Positions 1 to 8,685 of a DNA stretch of 64,000 nt are shown here, one piece after another. Position 1 is the first letter of the stretch; each line of letters opens with the position of its first letter. Both the position numbers and the translations under genes were made by a program. The stretch covers positions 94,480 to 158,479 of the forward strand of contig JAEINT010000016.1 of assembly GCA_016342745.1 (NCBI GenBank), written 5' to 3'. The stretch is from Labilibaculum sp. (GTDB taxonomy: Bacteria > Bacteroidota > Bacteroidia > Bacteroidales > Marinifilaceae). The notes beneath the pieces are model-generated. The model did not search any database, had not been told where the DNA came from, and saw only the letters and a program-made list of their open reading frames with translations.

Positions 1-26
1 CTACCCTTACTTTTAAAAAGGACAAT

Positions 27-440
27 ATGAATTCGAGATTTACACTGCAAATTGAAGGTGTAATTTCAAATCAATTGGATCGAAAAGGAAATACAGGTAA
101 TTTTATTGTAATCTCCTTTGTTGATCCTCAATTGGTACAACCCATTTATGGATCTGTAAGTGATGGTAGAAATGAAGATAGTCTTGCCGAGGAAGGTGTT
201 CGCATTGCAATATCAGGTAAAAGTGTTGTAAACAATTATTTTACCATATCAAGAGAATTCAAATTGAGTCGCAAGTACAAAGATCAGCCTTTGCAAGTAA
301 TCGTTCAGGAGTATGAGGGCTCCTTAGTTAATTTGAATCGAGTTAATAGTATTTCTGAGGCCTCAGAAGAAAATCAACCTAGATTGGTTTATGCCGATGT
401 TTTTAAAATTAACGCACCTAATAAAGATAAAATTGATTGA
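27..440 (+). CDS. Hypothetical protein, 137 aa
   Basis: I do not recognise this protein. It is soluble, with no signal peptide or membrane segment, and is mixed polar/beta-rich. The first half reads like alternating beta strands (FTLQIEGVIS, FIVISFVDP, VRIAISGKS). The ATG at 27 follows an A-rich stretch and I see no Shine-Dalgarno sequence, which is normal for Bacteroidota. The stop lies 3 nt before the start of the DNA alkylation repair gene, so the genes are probably co-transcribed. Nothing in the sequence ties it to DNA repair beyond this position. Confidence 0.6.
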   Translation: MNSRFTLQIEGVISNQLDRKGNTGNFIVISFVDPQLVQPIYGSVSDGRNEDSLAEEGVRIAISGKSVVNNYFTISREFKLSRKYKDQPLQVIVQEYEGSLVNLNRVNSISEASEENQPRLVYADVFKINAPNKDKID

Positions 441-443
441 TAA

Positions 444-1151
444 ATGACAAAAGAAGAAGTATTTAAAGAATTGGAATTGTATGGAAATGAGGGCACCAAA
501 AAAGTTTTAATGAAACATGGCGCTCGCGAACCTTTTTATGGTGTAAAGGTTCAGGATTTGAAGAAGATTGTGAAGAAAATTAAGAAGGATTACCACTTAT
601 CTCTTGAACTATATGCAACTGGAAATTCCGATGCAATGTATTTGGCAGGTTTAATTGCAGATGCTGATTTAATGACCAAAGCTGATTTGCAATTATGGGC
701 AAAGGAAGCTTATTGGTATATGATTAGTGAATACACAGTGCCTTGGATTGCAGCGGAGAGTAATTTTGGTTACGAATTGGCATTGGAATGGATTGAATCG
801 GAAGAGGAGACAATTGCAGCTACAGGATGGGCTACTTTATCGAGTTTAGTTGGCATAAAAGAGGATGAGGTTTTAGATTTGAAGAAATTAAAAGACTTGC
901 TCTTAAAGGTGGAAAAAGAAATTCATGAAGCTAAGAATAGAGTTCGCTATACCATGAATGGATTTGTAATTGCTGTTGGAGCCTCTGTTGTCTCTTTAAC
1001 AGATGATGCAATGAAAGTTGCTTATAAGATTGGAAAAGTTCAGGTCGAAATGGGAGGAACATCCTGTAAAGTTCCTTACGCTCCCGATTATATTCAGAAA
1101 GTAATTAACAGAGGTAGTTTAGGTAAAAAACGAAAAATGGCACGTTGCTAA
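444..1151 (+). CDS. DNA alkylation repair protein (AlkD-like HEAT-repeat glycosylase family)
   Basis: The 235-aa protein has the all-helical, HEAT-like composition of the DNA alkylation repair family (AlkC/AlkD type), which removes N3- and N7-alkylated purines by gripping the DNA backbone. Recognisable family stretches are KHGAREPFYGVKVQDLKKIV near residue 24 and the C-terminal GGTSCKVPYAPDYI segment. The tail is lysine/arginine rich. It is probably cytoplasmic. It lies in a tight operon with a second, divergent member of the same family; its stop codon TAA shares an A with that gene's ATG. Family assignment is firm, substrate is not. Confidence 0.85.
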   Translation: MTKEEVFKELELYGNEGTKKVLMKHGAREPFYGVKVQDLKKIVKKIKKDYHLSLELYATGNSDAMYLAGLIADADLMTKADLQLWAKEAYWYMISEYTVPWIAAESNFGYELALEWIESEEETIAATGWATLSSLVGIKEDEVLDLKKLKDLLLKVEKEIHEAKNRVRYTMNGFVIAVGASVVSLTDDAMKVAYKIGKVQVEMGGTSCKVPYAPDYIQKVINRGSLGKKRKMARC

Positions 1152-1819
1152 TGGAAACAAAAATTATTGATACAGTTAAAATCGTAGATATCTATGAGAA
1201 AAATGCTAACCGAGAGCTAGCAATTAGAATGGAATCCTATATGAAAAATCACTTTTCGTTTTTAGGCATTCCAAAACCATTAAGAGCTCAATTGAGCAAA
1301 CCGTTTTTAAAGGAAAAAACAAAGGTCAAGATAATTGATTGGGATTTTGTTTTTCAAATGTTTGAAAAATCAGAAAGGGAATTTCAGTATTTGGCAATGG
1401 AATATTTGCGTAAGCTTGAAAAAACATTGCAAAAATCAGATATCGAAATGCTCGAGAAATTGATAAAAACCAAGTCGTGGTGGGATTCAGTAGATGCTTT
1501 AGCCCCATTAGTTGGTGTTTTGTGTCAAAAACATCCAGAGCTAAAAGAAGAAGTATTGATGAACTGGATGGAAAGTTCGGATATATGGCTAAAAAGGGTA
1601 AGCATCATTTTTCAATTGAAATATAAAGACCAAACAGATACCGAATTTCTTAAAAAGGCAATTCTAAGAAATAACATGACAAAAGAATTTTTCTTGAATA
1701 AGGCAATTGGATGGGCATTGAGACAATATTCAAAATTTAATCCTGATTGGGTAAAGATATTTATTTCAACTTATTCTTTAGCCCCACTCAGCATTCGAGA
1801 AGGAAGCAAATATTTATAA
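1151..1819 (+). CDS. DNA alkylation repair protein, second paralogue
   Basis: This is a 222-aa helical protein of the AlkD-like DNA alkylation repair family. Typical segments are FLGIPKPLRAQLSKP near residues 36-50, REFQYLAMEYLRK, the KSWWDSVDALAPLVG motif and the C-terminal GWALRQYSKFNPDWV block. The tryptophan/aspartate region (WWDSVD) corresponds to the part that binds the lesion in AlkD (family knowledge). I chose the ATG at 1151, which overlaps the upstream stop (TAATG). An in-frame TTG at 1145 would add only two residues. The overlap implies translational coupling with the first paralogue, although the two proteins are only distantly alike. Confidence 0.87.
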   Translation: METKIIDTVKIVDIYEKNANRELAIRMESYMKNHFSFLGIPKPLRAQLSKPFLKEKTKVKIIDWDFVFQMFEKSEREFQYLAMEYLRKLEKTLQKSDIEMLEKLIKTKSWWDSVDALAPLVGVLCQKHPELKEEVLMNWMESSDIWLKRVSIIFQLKYKDQTDTEFLKKAILRNNMTKEFFLNKAIGWALRQYSKFNPDWVKIFISTYSLAPLSIREGSKYL

Positions 1820-1854
1820 GTTTTAATATCAATGTAAATTAAAATAATGTCAAT

Positions 1855-2193
1855 ATGGAAGATATCTATCCCGAAATCATTAAAAATTTACCAGAGGCAG
1901 ACATTCCTTTTAAAGGAGTTAAGGCTTGGATCTCACAAGGAGAAAATCAGCAAATTGTATTTTTTGATTTTGATGGTATTGGTGAAATCCCAAGACATGC
2001 CCATGGTGCGAGGTGGGGAATTGTGATAACTGGTGATATGGAATTATGCATTGATGGTATAAAGAAGAATTATCGGAAAGGTGATTGCTACAGTATACCA
2101 GCTGAGGTTTTACATTCTGCTAAATTTAAATGCAGAACACTCTTAATGGACTATGTAGCAGAAAAGGATCGCTATAAGCCTAAAAAAGGATAA
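1855..2193 (+). CDS. Cupin-domain protein
   Basis: A 112-aa single-domain cupin. The first cupin motif reads PRHAHGARWGIVITGDMELC around residues 45-64, with two histidines as likely metal ligands. The second lies near GDCYSIPAEVLHSAKF, with a third histidine. Such small cupins are sugar-binding, sensory or isomerase-like proteins; the ligand cannot be deduced here. It is cytoplasmic, with no signal peptide. It follows the alkylation repair genes by 35 nt and converges on mscS. Its stop codon lies inside the stem of the shared terminator. Confidence 0.8.
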   Translation: MEDIYPEIIKNLPEADIPFKGVKAWISQGENQQIVFFDFDGIGEIPRHAHGARWGIVITGDMELCIDGIKKNYRKGDCYSIPAEVLHSAKFKCRTLLMDYVAEKDRYKPKKG

Positions 2194-2223
2194 TGAATTG
2201 TGGCTAGTGACTTATTCCTTTTT
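2183..2223. terminator. Bidirectional terminator between cupin and mscS
   Basis: AAAAAGGA (2183-2190) pairs with TCCTTTTT (2216-2223). The stem continues, after one bulged T, with TAA (2191-2193) pairing to TTA (2212-2214). Those two triplets are the stop codons of the two convergent genes, so the terminator overlaps both coding ends. Confidence 0.7.
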
Positions 2224-3045
2224 AAAATGGACATCCATTTGTGGAAAGGGAATGATAATGTCTTTTTCTGTAAACTTTTGAGTAATAATTTTTCTAATAT
2301 CACTCTTAACCTTACCAATTCTGAATATGTTTTTACTGAAAAATAATAGTTGAAAATCCAGAGATGAGTTGCCAAAATTTATTAAACGAGCTTCTATTGA
2401 TTCTCTTTCGTCAATATCAGGATGCTCAAATGCACTTTCTTCTAAAGTTTTTATGATCATGTCAACATCACTACCATAAGCAACTCCAATATCAATTCTG
2501 AAACGTGTTTTTTTAGATTGATGACTCCAATTAATAACCTTATTTGTTGTAATTAACGAGTTGGGAATGATAATTGAGATGTCGTCGCGATTTAAGCCTT
2601 TTGAGGTTCTCAAACCAATGCTTTGAATTTTTACAACGTCGCCATCAATTTCCAGTACATCGTCGATTTTAATAGATCGTTCGGAGAGCAAAATGATACC
2701 AGATATTACATCATTAAAGGTCTGTTGCAATCCCAAACCAACACCAACTAATAAAGCTGCAGAACCAGCAATAAGAACCGTCACTTTAATACTTAATGAT
2801 TCTAGAATAAGGCCTATTGCCATGACCCAAACAATATATTTAATGATTTGAAATAGAGCGTAAGTGTTACCCGTATCTAGCTTCTTACTTTTGCTTTTTC
2901 GGAATAAAGCTTTTTTTATGAGATAAAGTGCTATTCTGGTTATAATGTAAATAATAAAAATACTTACCAAGCTAAAGACTCTAACTTTATAAGTTCCAAT
3001 ATTTAAAAGTTCAAATTCTAAAATGTTTGTAATTGTTTCAATCAT
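2212..3045 (-). CDS. Mechanosensitive ion channel, MscS family
   Basis: A 277-aa small-conductance mechanosensitive channel. Three hydrophobic segments precede the pore helix, which is followed by the diagnostic GLGLQQTFNDVISGIILL segment (about residues 103-120) and the MscS beta-domain (SIKIDDVLEIDGDVVKIQSIGLRTS). The C-terminal cytoplasmic cage domain ends in PFPQMDVHFKKE, as is usual for this subfamily. It opens under membrane tension to release solutes on osmotic downshock. Length is normal for a minimal MscS. It is transcribed alone, convergent with the cupin gene. Confidence 0.93.
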   Translation of the reverse strand: MIETITNILEFELLNIGTYKVRVFSLVSIFIIYIITRIALYLIKKALFRKSKSKKLDTGNTYALFQIIKYIVWVMAIGLILESLSIKVTVLIAGSAALLVGVGLGLQQTFNDVISGIILLSERSIKIDDVLEIDGDVVKIQSIGLRTSKGLNRDDISIIIPNSLITTNKVINWSHQSKKTRFRIDIGVAYGSDVDMIIKTLEESAFEHPDIDERESIEARLINFGNSSLDFQLLFFSKNIFRIGKVKSDIRKIITQKFTEKDIIIPFPQMDVHFKKE

Positions 3046-3135
3046 ATTGGTCTTATTAAAAGAATAGTTCGATATATCGACTTTTTACGCTACCTACATT
3101 CGTAAAACTTCAATTTTTTTTATCGTAAATTGTAT

Positions 3136-3303
3136 ATGGATCTTAAAATTAAAACTAATAATTATTCTTCATCTTATTACATTTTAGATAAGGAATTAAT
3201 GGATTTTACATTGAAAAGGAGCGTAATAGTTCCTTTAGTTCAGGTTTACCGAAGAAATACAGGAGTTTACCGATTTTTAGGCATTTTTAAGCTTAATAAT
3301 TAA
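3136..3303 (+). CDS. Possible 55-aa small protein
   Basis: An open frame from ATG (3136) to TAA (3301-3303) encodes about 55 residues beginning MDLKIKTNNYSSSYYILDK and ending FLGIFKLNN. It is basic, tyrosine rich and partly hydrophobic in its second half (VIVPLVQVYR). I recognise no family. No TAnnTTTG box lies at a good distance upstream. The stop codon falls in the 15-bp palindrome. It may be a chance ORF; conservation in relatives would decide. Confidence 0.25.
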   Translation: MDLKIKTNNYSSSYYILDKELMDFTLKRSVIVPLVQVYRRNTGVYRFLGIFKLNN

Positions 3304-3323
3304 GCGTCAACTATCATTATTGG

Positions 3324-3331
3324 TACATTTG
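3324..3331 (+). promoter_or_regulatory. -7 box (TACATTTG) of MATE gene
   Basis: TACATTTG matches the Bacteroidota housekeeping -7 consensus TAnnTTTG. It lies 16 nt before the ATG at 3348, giving a very short leader. No clear -33 TTTG is visible. Confidence 0.55.
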
Positions 3332-3347
3332 CACACCAATTTTACTT

Positions 3348-4703
3348 ATGGATATAAATAGCAGAAATGTAGAGGCCTTGGAAAATACAAGTGTCAAAAG
3401 CTTGTTGTGGAAGTATTTTTTACCTGCTTTTACCGGAGTCGTGATTAATTCAATGTACAATGTTGTCGATAGAATATTTATCGGGCAAGGTGTTGGTGCA
3501 ATTGCATTATCGGGCTTAAGTGCAGTTTTTCCAATTATGTTAATCATGATGGCATTTGGAATGCTAATTGGTATTGGAGCAGGAGTACGAATTTCTATCA
3601 ATCTTGGGAAAAAGGACTTTGGACGAGCAGAGTGGGTTTTAGGTAATTCCTTTGTTTTAATGATTATTGTGTCTGCCATTATCACTATAGTTGGCTTTTT
3701 AATAAAAGATCCTTTACTGCGAATGTTTGGGGTTGGCGACGATACGATGTTTGTTGCCAACGAATATCTCAATATCATTCTTTACGGATCAATTTTTAGT
3801 GTAGTTGGCTTTTCTTTGAACAATTTAATCCGGTCCGAAGGAAATGCAAATATTGCCATGTACTCTATGCTGATTAGTGCGGGTACTAATATCATACTCG
3901 ATCCTATTTTCATATTTGCTTTAGACATGGGGGTTGCAGGTGCAGCTTGGGCTACAATTATATCTCAAATAATACTCTGTATATGGGTTATTCAACACTT
4001 TCGTGGATCTAAATCAGTAATAAAATTGCGAGCTGTTAATTTTAAATTGAATTGGCAAATTGTTTTTTACATTCTAACAATTGGTTTTGCTCCATTTTCG
4101 ATGCAGTTGGCAGGAAGTTTTGTTCATGCACTTTATAATGTTCAGTTAGTTGAATACAGTAACGATATTGCCATTGCTGCAATGGGCGTGATTAACTCTG
4201 TTGCTATGCTGATTGTAATGACAGTGGTAGCGATTAATATGGCAGCTCAACCAATATTCGGCTTTAATTATGGAGCCCAGAATTATGCAAGAGTAAAAGA
4301 ATGTTTAATTCTTTGTATGAAAGCGGCAACAGGAATCGTAATTGTTGGATTTTTAGTAGTTCAGTTGTTTCCAGAAATGATTGTAAAAGCGTTTAATAAT
4401 TCGAATACGGAATTGTTAGAGGTTGGAACATATGGATTGCGGATAATACTGATTGCCTTGCCAGTTGTTGGTTTTCAGGTTATTGTTGGGAATTACTTTC
4501 AATCGGTCGGAAGAGCGGGTATTTCTGTTCTATTAACCTTAATGCGCCAAGTAATATTATTAATTCCACTTTTGTTTATTCTGCCTAACTTTATGGGTCT
4601 TACAGGTGTTTGGCTAGCAAGTCCAATTGCCGATGTTGGTTCTGCAATGGTTTCAGGAACCTTTTTACTTCGTGAGCTGCGAAAGCTCAATCGCATGATT
4701 TAA
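3348..4703 (+). CDS. MATE family multidrug efflux transporter
   Basis: A 451-aa protein with about 12 transmembrane helices in two similar halves, as in the MATE (NorM/DinF-like) family. These are Na+ or H+ antiporters that expel cationic drugs. Family stretches include YNVVDRIFIGQGVGAIALSG near residues 37-56, LIRSEGNANIAMYSMLISAG, and NMAAQPIFGFNYGAQNYARV in the second half. It stands alone with its own promoter. A second MATE gene lies at 41615; the two are paralogues, not a recent duplication. Substrate is unknown. Confidence 0.92.
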   Translation: MDINSRNVEALENTSVKSLLWKYFLPAFTGVVINSMYNVVDRIFIGQGVGAIALSGLSAVFPIMLIMMAFGMLIGIGAGVRISINLGKKDFGRAEWVLGNSFVLMIIVSAIITIVGFLIKDPLLRMFGVGDDTMFVANEYLNIILYGSIFSVVGFSLNNLIRSEGNANIAMYSMLISAGTNIILDPIFIFALDMGVAGAAWATIISQIILCIWVIQHFRGSKSVIKLRAVNFKLNWQIVFYILTIGFAPFSMQLAGSFVHALYNVQLVEYSNDIAIAAMGVINSVAMLIVMTVVAINMAAQPIFGFNYGAQNYARVKECLILCMKAATGIVIVGFLVVQLFPEMIVKAFNNSNTELLEVGTYGLRIILIALPVVGFQVIVGNYFQSVGRAGISVLLTLMRQVILLIPLLFILPNFMGLTGVWLASPIADVGSAMVSGTFLLRELRKLNRMI

Positions 4704-4861
4704 GTATCAAAAATATTGCTTTGTACTAGAGATCATTTTTCTTCGTTATAATAATGGAAAACAACTTATTTCTTATTCTAAATAAGTGTTCTATGCGATA
4801 TTTTGAAATTTAATATTCGATTTTTTCGTAAATTATGGTTCATCACTTTACGACATGAATA

Positions 4862-7501
4862 ATGAAATATTTATCAACTTTCATATTAATCGGCTTCTTT
4901 TCCATTTCTTCTTTTCAGGTTTATGCTCAGGTGAATGCCAATAGACCAAGAATTGAGTTGGGTAAGGAGAGGTTTGATTGGTTGAAATCAAATATTTCGA
5001 GTGGCGATAGCGGAGATACTTACAGTTCTTTCAAGAATAGTTACGATAACAATTGGATTACCGATTCAGACCATTACTTGGCTGGATCAGATGCTAATCA
5101 ATGGTCTTACTCTTGGAACAGTACCGATGCCTTTGTTTTGTCAAAAATGACTGCTTTTTTGCTTCAATTGGGAAGCGATAATCTGGCAAAAGATCGTTGT
5201 GAGTTTATCATTGGAGAATACATTACCTACCTAGATGGAATAAACTTTAACAATTATTCTGGCGATACTCAAGAAAACCTGTTGAGAAATAATTGCGATT
5301 ATGGAGGAATTCTTCTTGATTGGACTTACGATCACATCAATTCAACTCTTCGTCAGGATTTAGCAGTCTCTTTTTATCGGATGTTGGAATTCTTCATGGA
5401 AAATTACATTTTAACTTCATCGGGGAACAGTTATGTGTCTAGCCATAATATTCGCAATTGTGTAATGACTATGCGTGCAGCCATTGCCTTGCATGGAGCT
5501 GATGGTCTATCATCATCTCAAAAAACACAGGTGAACTCGTGGTTTACAACTTTACTAGATAAATGGGAAAGTGGTATTCTTCCTGCATTTGCGCACTTTC
5601 GTGATGATGATGGTGCATGGAATTGGGGAGCTGCCTATGGAATGTTTGGTTTTCCTCCTCAATACCAGCTTTTTGATGATATGAAATATGGAACCGATCG
5701 TGATTATTATCAAAGTCAAGCTTGGATAAAGGAATCCATCAATCAGTATTGGTATTTTTATCGCCCTGATAATTATTGTATTCATTTAGGCGATGCCATA
5801 GTGAAATTAGATCAGGCAAATCGTGTAATGTATCGACATGCTGCCGAGTACGACGATGCCAGAAGCAAATACCTTGTACAGATGTACAATCAATCACAAT
5901 ATCTTCGAAACAGCAATTTGGTTTTTGCGAAGTTGATGTATAAGGATTTTACGCAGTCTACCGTACCGCATCCGCAACCACCATTAAACTATTGGGCCGA
6001 TAAAACAGGCTTATCAGTAAGTAGAACTTCTTGGAATGAGGATGCGACTATGCTTTGGTTTTACAATGCACCAGCAAAGCGTACCGATCATGAACATCGC
6101 GATAACAATACTTTTACCATTATTAAGGATAAGCCGTTGATCGTAGATGCAGGTTTCTACGATTCTTACGCAACATCGCATTATAACAATTACTACTCGA
6201 GAACCATAGCGCATAACTCAATTTGCGTGTACGATGGAACCGAAAGCTATCGGAATTTAGGTAGAAGTGTTTCCAATGATGGTGGACAAATAGAGTCCGA
6301 TCGATTGGAAAATTTAGATGACGTTTTTTCTGAAGAACACAAAAGAGGAAAGTGGATTCGTTACGCTTCCGCTGATCATTATTCTTACCAAGTTGCAGAT
6401 GCAGCTGACTCTTATCAATCAAATAAATTGGATCGTTTTGAGCGTCGTTTATTGTATCATAAACCCGATCGAGTTATTGTTTTGGATCATCTGCATTTAT
6501 TAAATACTAGTTCGAGAGTGCGTAAAGCTAAATACATTAATCACTTTGTAAATAAGCCAACAATTAATGGTAATGTTACCAATACGCAAGTCGCCGATCG
6601 AATAGTTACCTATAATGGTAAAGATTACAAAACCACGAATGGAAAGGGTAGTGTTGCCATTCGTACTTTACTTCCTGAGCTAACGTCTACCACATTAATT
6701 GGCGGAAGTGGATATGAATATTGGGTTGATGGAACTAACTATCCTCCAAATCAAAGTATTGATTTAGAAAATGAACATCCTGGCTATTGGCGTATTGAGG
6801 TTGAACCAACTGCTGTGAAAGAAAATCAGGTATTTTTACACACCATTAAAATTGCAGACAATACGAATCCAGCCAATGCTGGTGGAAAATTGCATTCCAA
6901 TGAAACAAGCATTGGTATCGATTGGGAAAATCACTTGTATTTGTTTCATGCAGAAGGTGATACTGCTTCAATATCTTATTCGGTGAGTGAGCTTCCTGGT
7001 AACCGAAGCATCACTGTTTTTGCCCTCGATTTAAAGAGCAATACAACTTTCGGAGTATTTATTGATGAGGTATTGAAACGAACAGGAGATTCCAACTCTG
7101 ATGGTATTTTGGAGTTGAATGTCGATCTTTCAGAGGGAAATCATACGCTTGTGGTTAAGGATACCATAGCTGGAGATCCTGATCCTGACGATCCCGATGA
7201 TCCCGACCCGGATGATCCAGATCCCGATGATCCAGATCCGGAAGAACCAAATGAGGAAAGATTAGGTCTTGTAAAAGTATATCCTAATCCAAATAATGGG
7301 GAATTTTCGATAGAAATCGATGAGGATGAGGTAAATGAATTTGTGGTGAATATATATGATTCCAATGGACGCATGATGTCTCAACATCAAGAATCGGGTA
7401 ATAGAGCTGATTTGGATTTAAGTGCTTTAACTGCAGGCCTTTATTTTTTGGTGATAAAATATATGGGGAAAACGGTAAAGAAAAAGATTGTAATAATCTA
7501 A
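4862..7501 (+). CDS. Secreted heparinase II/III-like polysaccharide lyase with T9SS sorting domain
   Basis: This 879-aa exported protein starts with a signal peptide (about residues 1-22, ending VYAQ). An alpha-helical toroid (about 30-370) precedes a heparinase II/III-like beta-sandwich with motifs HEHRDNNTFTIIKDKPLIVD and YYSRTIAHNSICVYDG. Families with this fold eliminate uronate-containing polysaccharides such as alginate, heparin or ulvan-like glycans. An Asp-Pro-rich linker (about 770-798) leads to a type IX secretion C-terminal domain (VYPNPNNGEFSI...GLYFLVIKYMGKTVKKKIVII). It is therefore likely released or surface-anchored. No SusC/SusD pair is nearby, and substrate is undetermined. 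Confidence 0.85.
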   Translation: MKYLSTFILIGFFSISSFQVYAQVNANRPRIELGKERFDWLKSNISSGDSGDTYSSFKNSYDNNWITDSDHYLAGSDANQWSYSWNSTDAFVLSKMTAFLLQLGSDNLAKDRCEFIIGEYITYLDGINFNNYSGDTQENLLRNNCDYGGILLDWTYDHINSTLRQDLAVSFYRMLEFFMENYILTSSGNSYVSSHNIRNCVMTMRAAIALHGADGLSSSQKTQVNSWFTTLLDKWESGILPAFAHFRDDDGAWNWGAAYGMFGFPPQYQLFDDMKYGTDRDYYQSQAWIKESINQYWYFYRPDNYCIHLGDAIVKLDQANRVMYRHAAEYDDARSKYLVQMYNQSQYLRNSNLVFAKLMYKDFTQSTVPHPQPPLNYWADKTGLSVSRTSWNEDATMLWFYNAPAKRTDHEHRDNNTFTIIKDKPLIVDAGFYDSYATSHYNNYYSRTIAHNSICVYDGTESYRNLGRSVSNDGGQIESDRLENLDDVFSEEHKRGKWIRYASADHYSYQVADAADSYQSNKLDRFERRLLYHKPDRVIVLDHLHLLNTSSRVRKAKYINHFVNKPTINGNVTNTQVADRIVTYNGKDYKTTNGKGSVAIRTLLPELTSTTLIGGSGYEYWVDGTNYPPNQSIDLENEHPGYWRIEVEPTAVKENQVFLHTIKIADNTNPANAGGKLHSNETSIGIDWENHLYLFHAEGDTASISYSVSELPGNRSITVFALDLKSNTTFGVFIDEVLKRTGDSNSDGILELNVDLSEGNHTLVVKDTIAGDPDPDDPDDPDPDDPDPDDPDPEEPNEERLGLVKVYPNPNNGEFSIEIDEDEVNEFVVNIYDSNGRMMSQHQESGNRADLDLSALTAGLYFLVIKYMGKTVKKKIVII

Positions 7502-7522
7502 ATCTTTACCGATGAAATAGAT

Positions 7523-7729
7523 TTATTCCTGAGTATATTCTAAAATGTCAGATGGCTGACATTCTAATATCTCGCAAATAGCTTCTAGAGTAGAAAACCT
7601 AATTGCCTTGGCCTTACCCGTTTTTAAGATGGATAGGTTGGCATTGGTAATTCCTATTCTTTCGGCCAATTCGTTACTTCTCATTTTACGTTTGGCCAGC
7701 ATTACATCTAAATTTACAATTATTGGCAT
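7523..7729 (-). CDS. XRE/Cro-type HTH regulator (YozG-like)
   Basis: A 68-aa protein that is essentially one helix-turn-helix domain of the XRE/Cro type, with LAERIGITNANLSILKTGKA (about residues 21-40) covering the recognition helix. Small regulators of this YozG-like type are habitually encoded beside DUF2975 membrane proteins, as here. The gene starts only 3 nt after the DUF2975 stop, so they form one operon. It probably binds the 17-bp inverted repeat at 8554-8602 that brackets the operon promoter (inference). Confidence 0.88.
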   Translation of the reverse strand: MPIIVNLDVMLAKRKMRSNELAERIGITNANLSILKTGKAKAIRFSTLEAICEILECQPSDILEYTQE

Positions 7730-7732
7730 GGC

Positions 7733-8539
7733 TTAAATTGTTAAATTATTTTCTTGTTCCAGCTTATTGCCCATTTTAAGTAATGAACTTAAAATTAAAA
7801 GGGATAAACCTACAATAAAAATAGTAATGTCAAAATCATATTGAGGATTGATATATAAGTGCATTGCTTCATCAAGATATTCATTATTTTTTGTTGATGA
7901 TATGATAACTGCACCAATTTCTCTGCTGATAATTATTGAAAAGAGTAATTTAAACAATTCAAATGAAATCAATATTAAGCCCAAGTAATTAACTCTTTTT
8001 GATATATTTTGTGTGAATGAGAAATTTCTTAACAATTGTTTAAATATTTTCATCAACTGATAAAAAATGAATATTATAAAGAGAAAACTTAAATATGACT
8101 TTCCTATTTGAAGTAAGTAGATATGAAACTTGGGTGATTTTACAATTGCATAACCATCTGCGTTAAATTCTGGATTAACTAATAGTTTGTTTGGATAAGT
8201 TCGAATTTCATTTCGAATGATTCCTTTTTTCGTATTAGGAAGTTGAAGAATGCTATCCGTTTCTGAATCGTGATTGCAAGTAGAATTATGATGATAATTC
8301 ACTGTGCCATTCATGTTATTGTTCCTATATTTAACAATGGAATCTGGAATTGATATTCTAATAGAAAAAGGAACCGAATATCCCACATTATGATGATTGC
8401 CAACTTGTAAGTTGTTCGCATGGCCATTTTTTGTGAAAAGTTCAAAGCTTATATTGAGTACTCCAAAACATAAAGTACCCCAAAATCCTATCGTAACAAT
8501 TAAATGCAAAATGCCGAGCAAAATTCTATTTTTTATCAT
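7733..8539 (-). CDS. DUF2975 membrane protein
   Basis: A 268-aa membrane protein. An N-terminal hydrophobic helix (about 8-30) is followed by a roughly 120-residue extracytoplasmic region rich in His and Asn. Three further membrane segments come after (about 150-170, 190-210 and 240-258), matching the DUF2975 layout of four helices. It precedes an XRE regulator in a two-gene operon, the usual DUF2975 arrangement. The large first loop (HHNVGYS, NYHHNSTCNHDSE) is an oddity and could bind metal, but that is speculation. Biochemical function of the family is unknown to me. Confidence 0.75.
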   Translation of the reverse strand: MIKNRILLGILHLIVTIGFWGTLCFGVLNISFELFTKNGHANNLQVGNHHNVGYSVPFSIRISIPDSIVKYRNNNMNGTVNYHHNSTCNHDSETDSILQLPNTKKGIIRNEIRTYPNKLLVNPEFNADGYAIVKSPKFHIYLLQIGKSYLSFLFIIFIFYQLMKIFKQLLRNFSFTQNISKRVNYLGLILISFELFKLLFSIIISREIGAVIISSTKNNEYLDEAMHLYINPQYDFDITIFIVGLSLLILSSLLKMGNKLEQENNLTI

Positions 8540-8553
8540 TTCAATTAAGGTAT

Positions 8554-8602
8554 TTATTGTTTTACGATAACAAATCTAATTAGAATTATCGAAAAACAAT
8601 AA
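8554..8602 (-). promoter_or_regulatory. Operator-promoter of DUF2975-XRE operon: 17-bp inverted repeat around -7 box
   Basis: TTATTGTTTTACGATAA (8554-8570) and TTATCGAAAAACAATAA (8586-8602) are inverted copies matching at 16 of 17 positions. The 15-bp spacer contains CAAATCTA (8571-8578), which on the minus strand is the -7 box TAGATTTG. A TTG (8599-8597) about 18 nt upstream serves as -33. One arm thus covers -33 and the other the transcription start, an arrangement suited to autorepression by the XRE protein. Confidence 0.8.
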
Positions 8603-8685
8603 AAAACAATCGTTAATTAATTATTTCCAATGATTTTTATCCTATAAAATTCTTTTATCTTTATACTTTACCAATTTTCATCTTC

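Larger units (their letters stand above)
3046..3347. other. Intergenic region between mscS and MATE gene
   Basis: This 302-bp divergent gap holds the start region of mscS, a possible 55-codon ORF, a 15-bp palindrome GCTTAATAATTAAGC (3291-3305), and the -7 box of the MATE gene. I see no RNA gene or mobile element. Confidence 0.5.

Noticed and set aside
7141..7374. Minus-strand Gly/Ser-repeat ORF and DNA repeat of GATCC[CT]GA units
   Set aside because: It is the antisense shadow of the Asp-Pro linker of the T9SS lyase; the DNA periodicity is explained by the coding linker.
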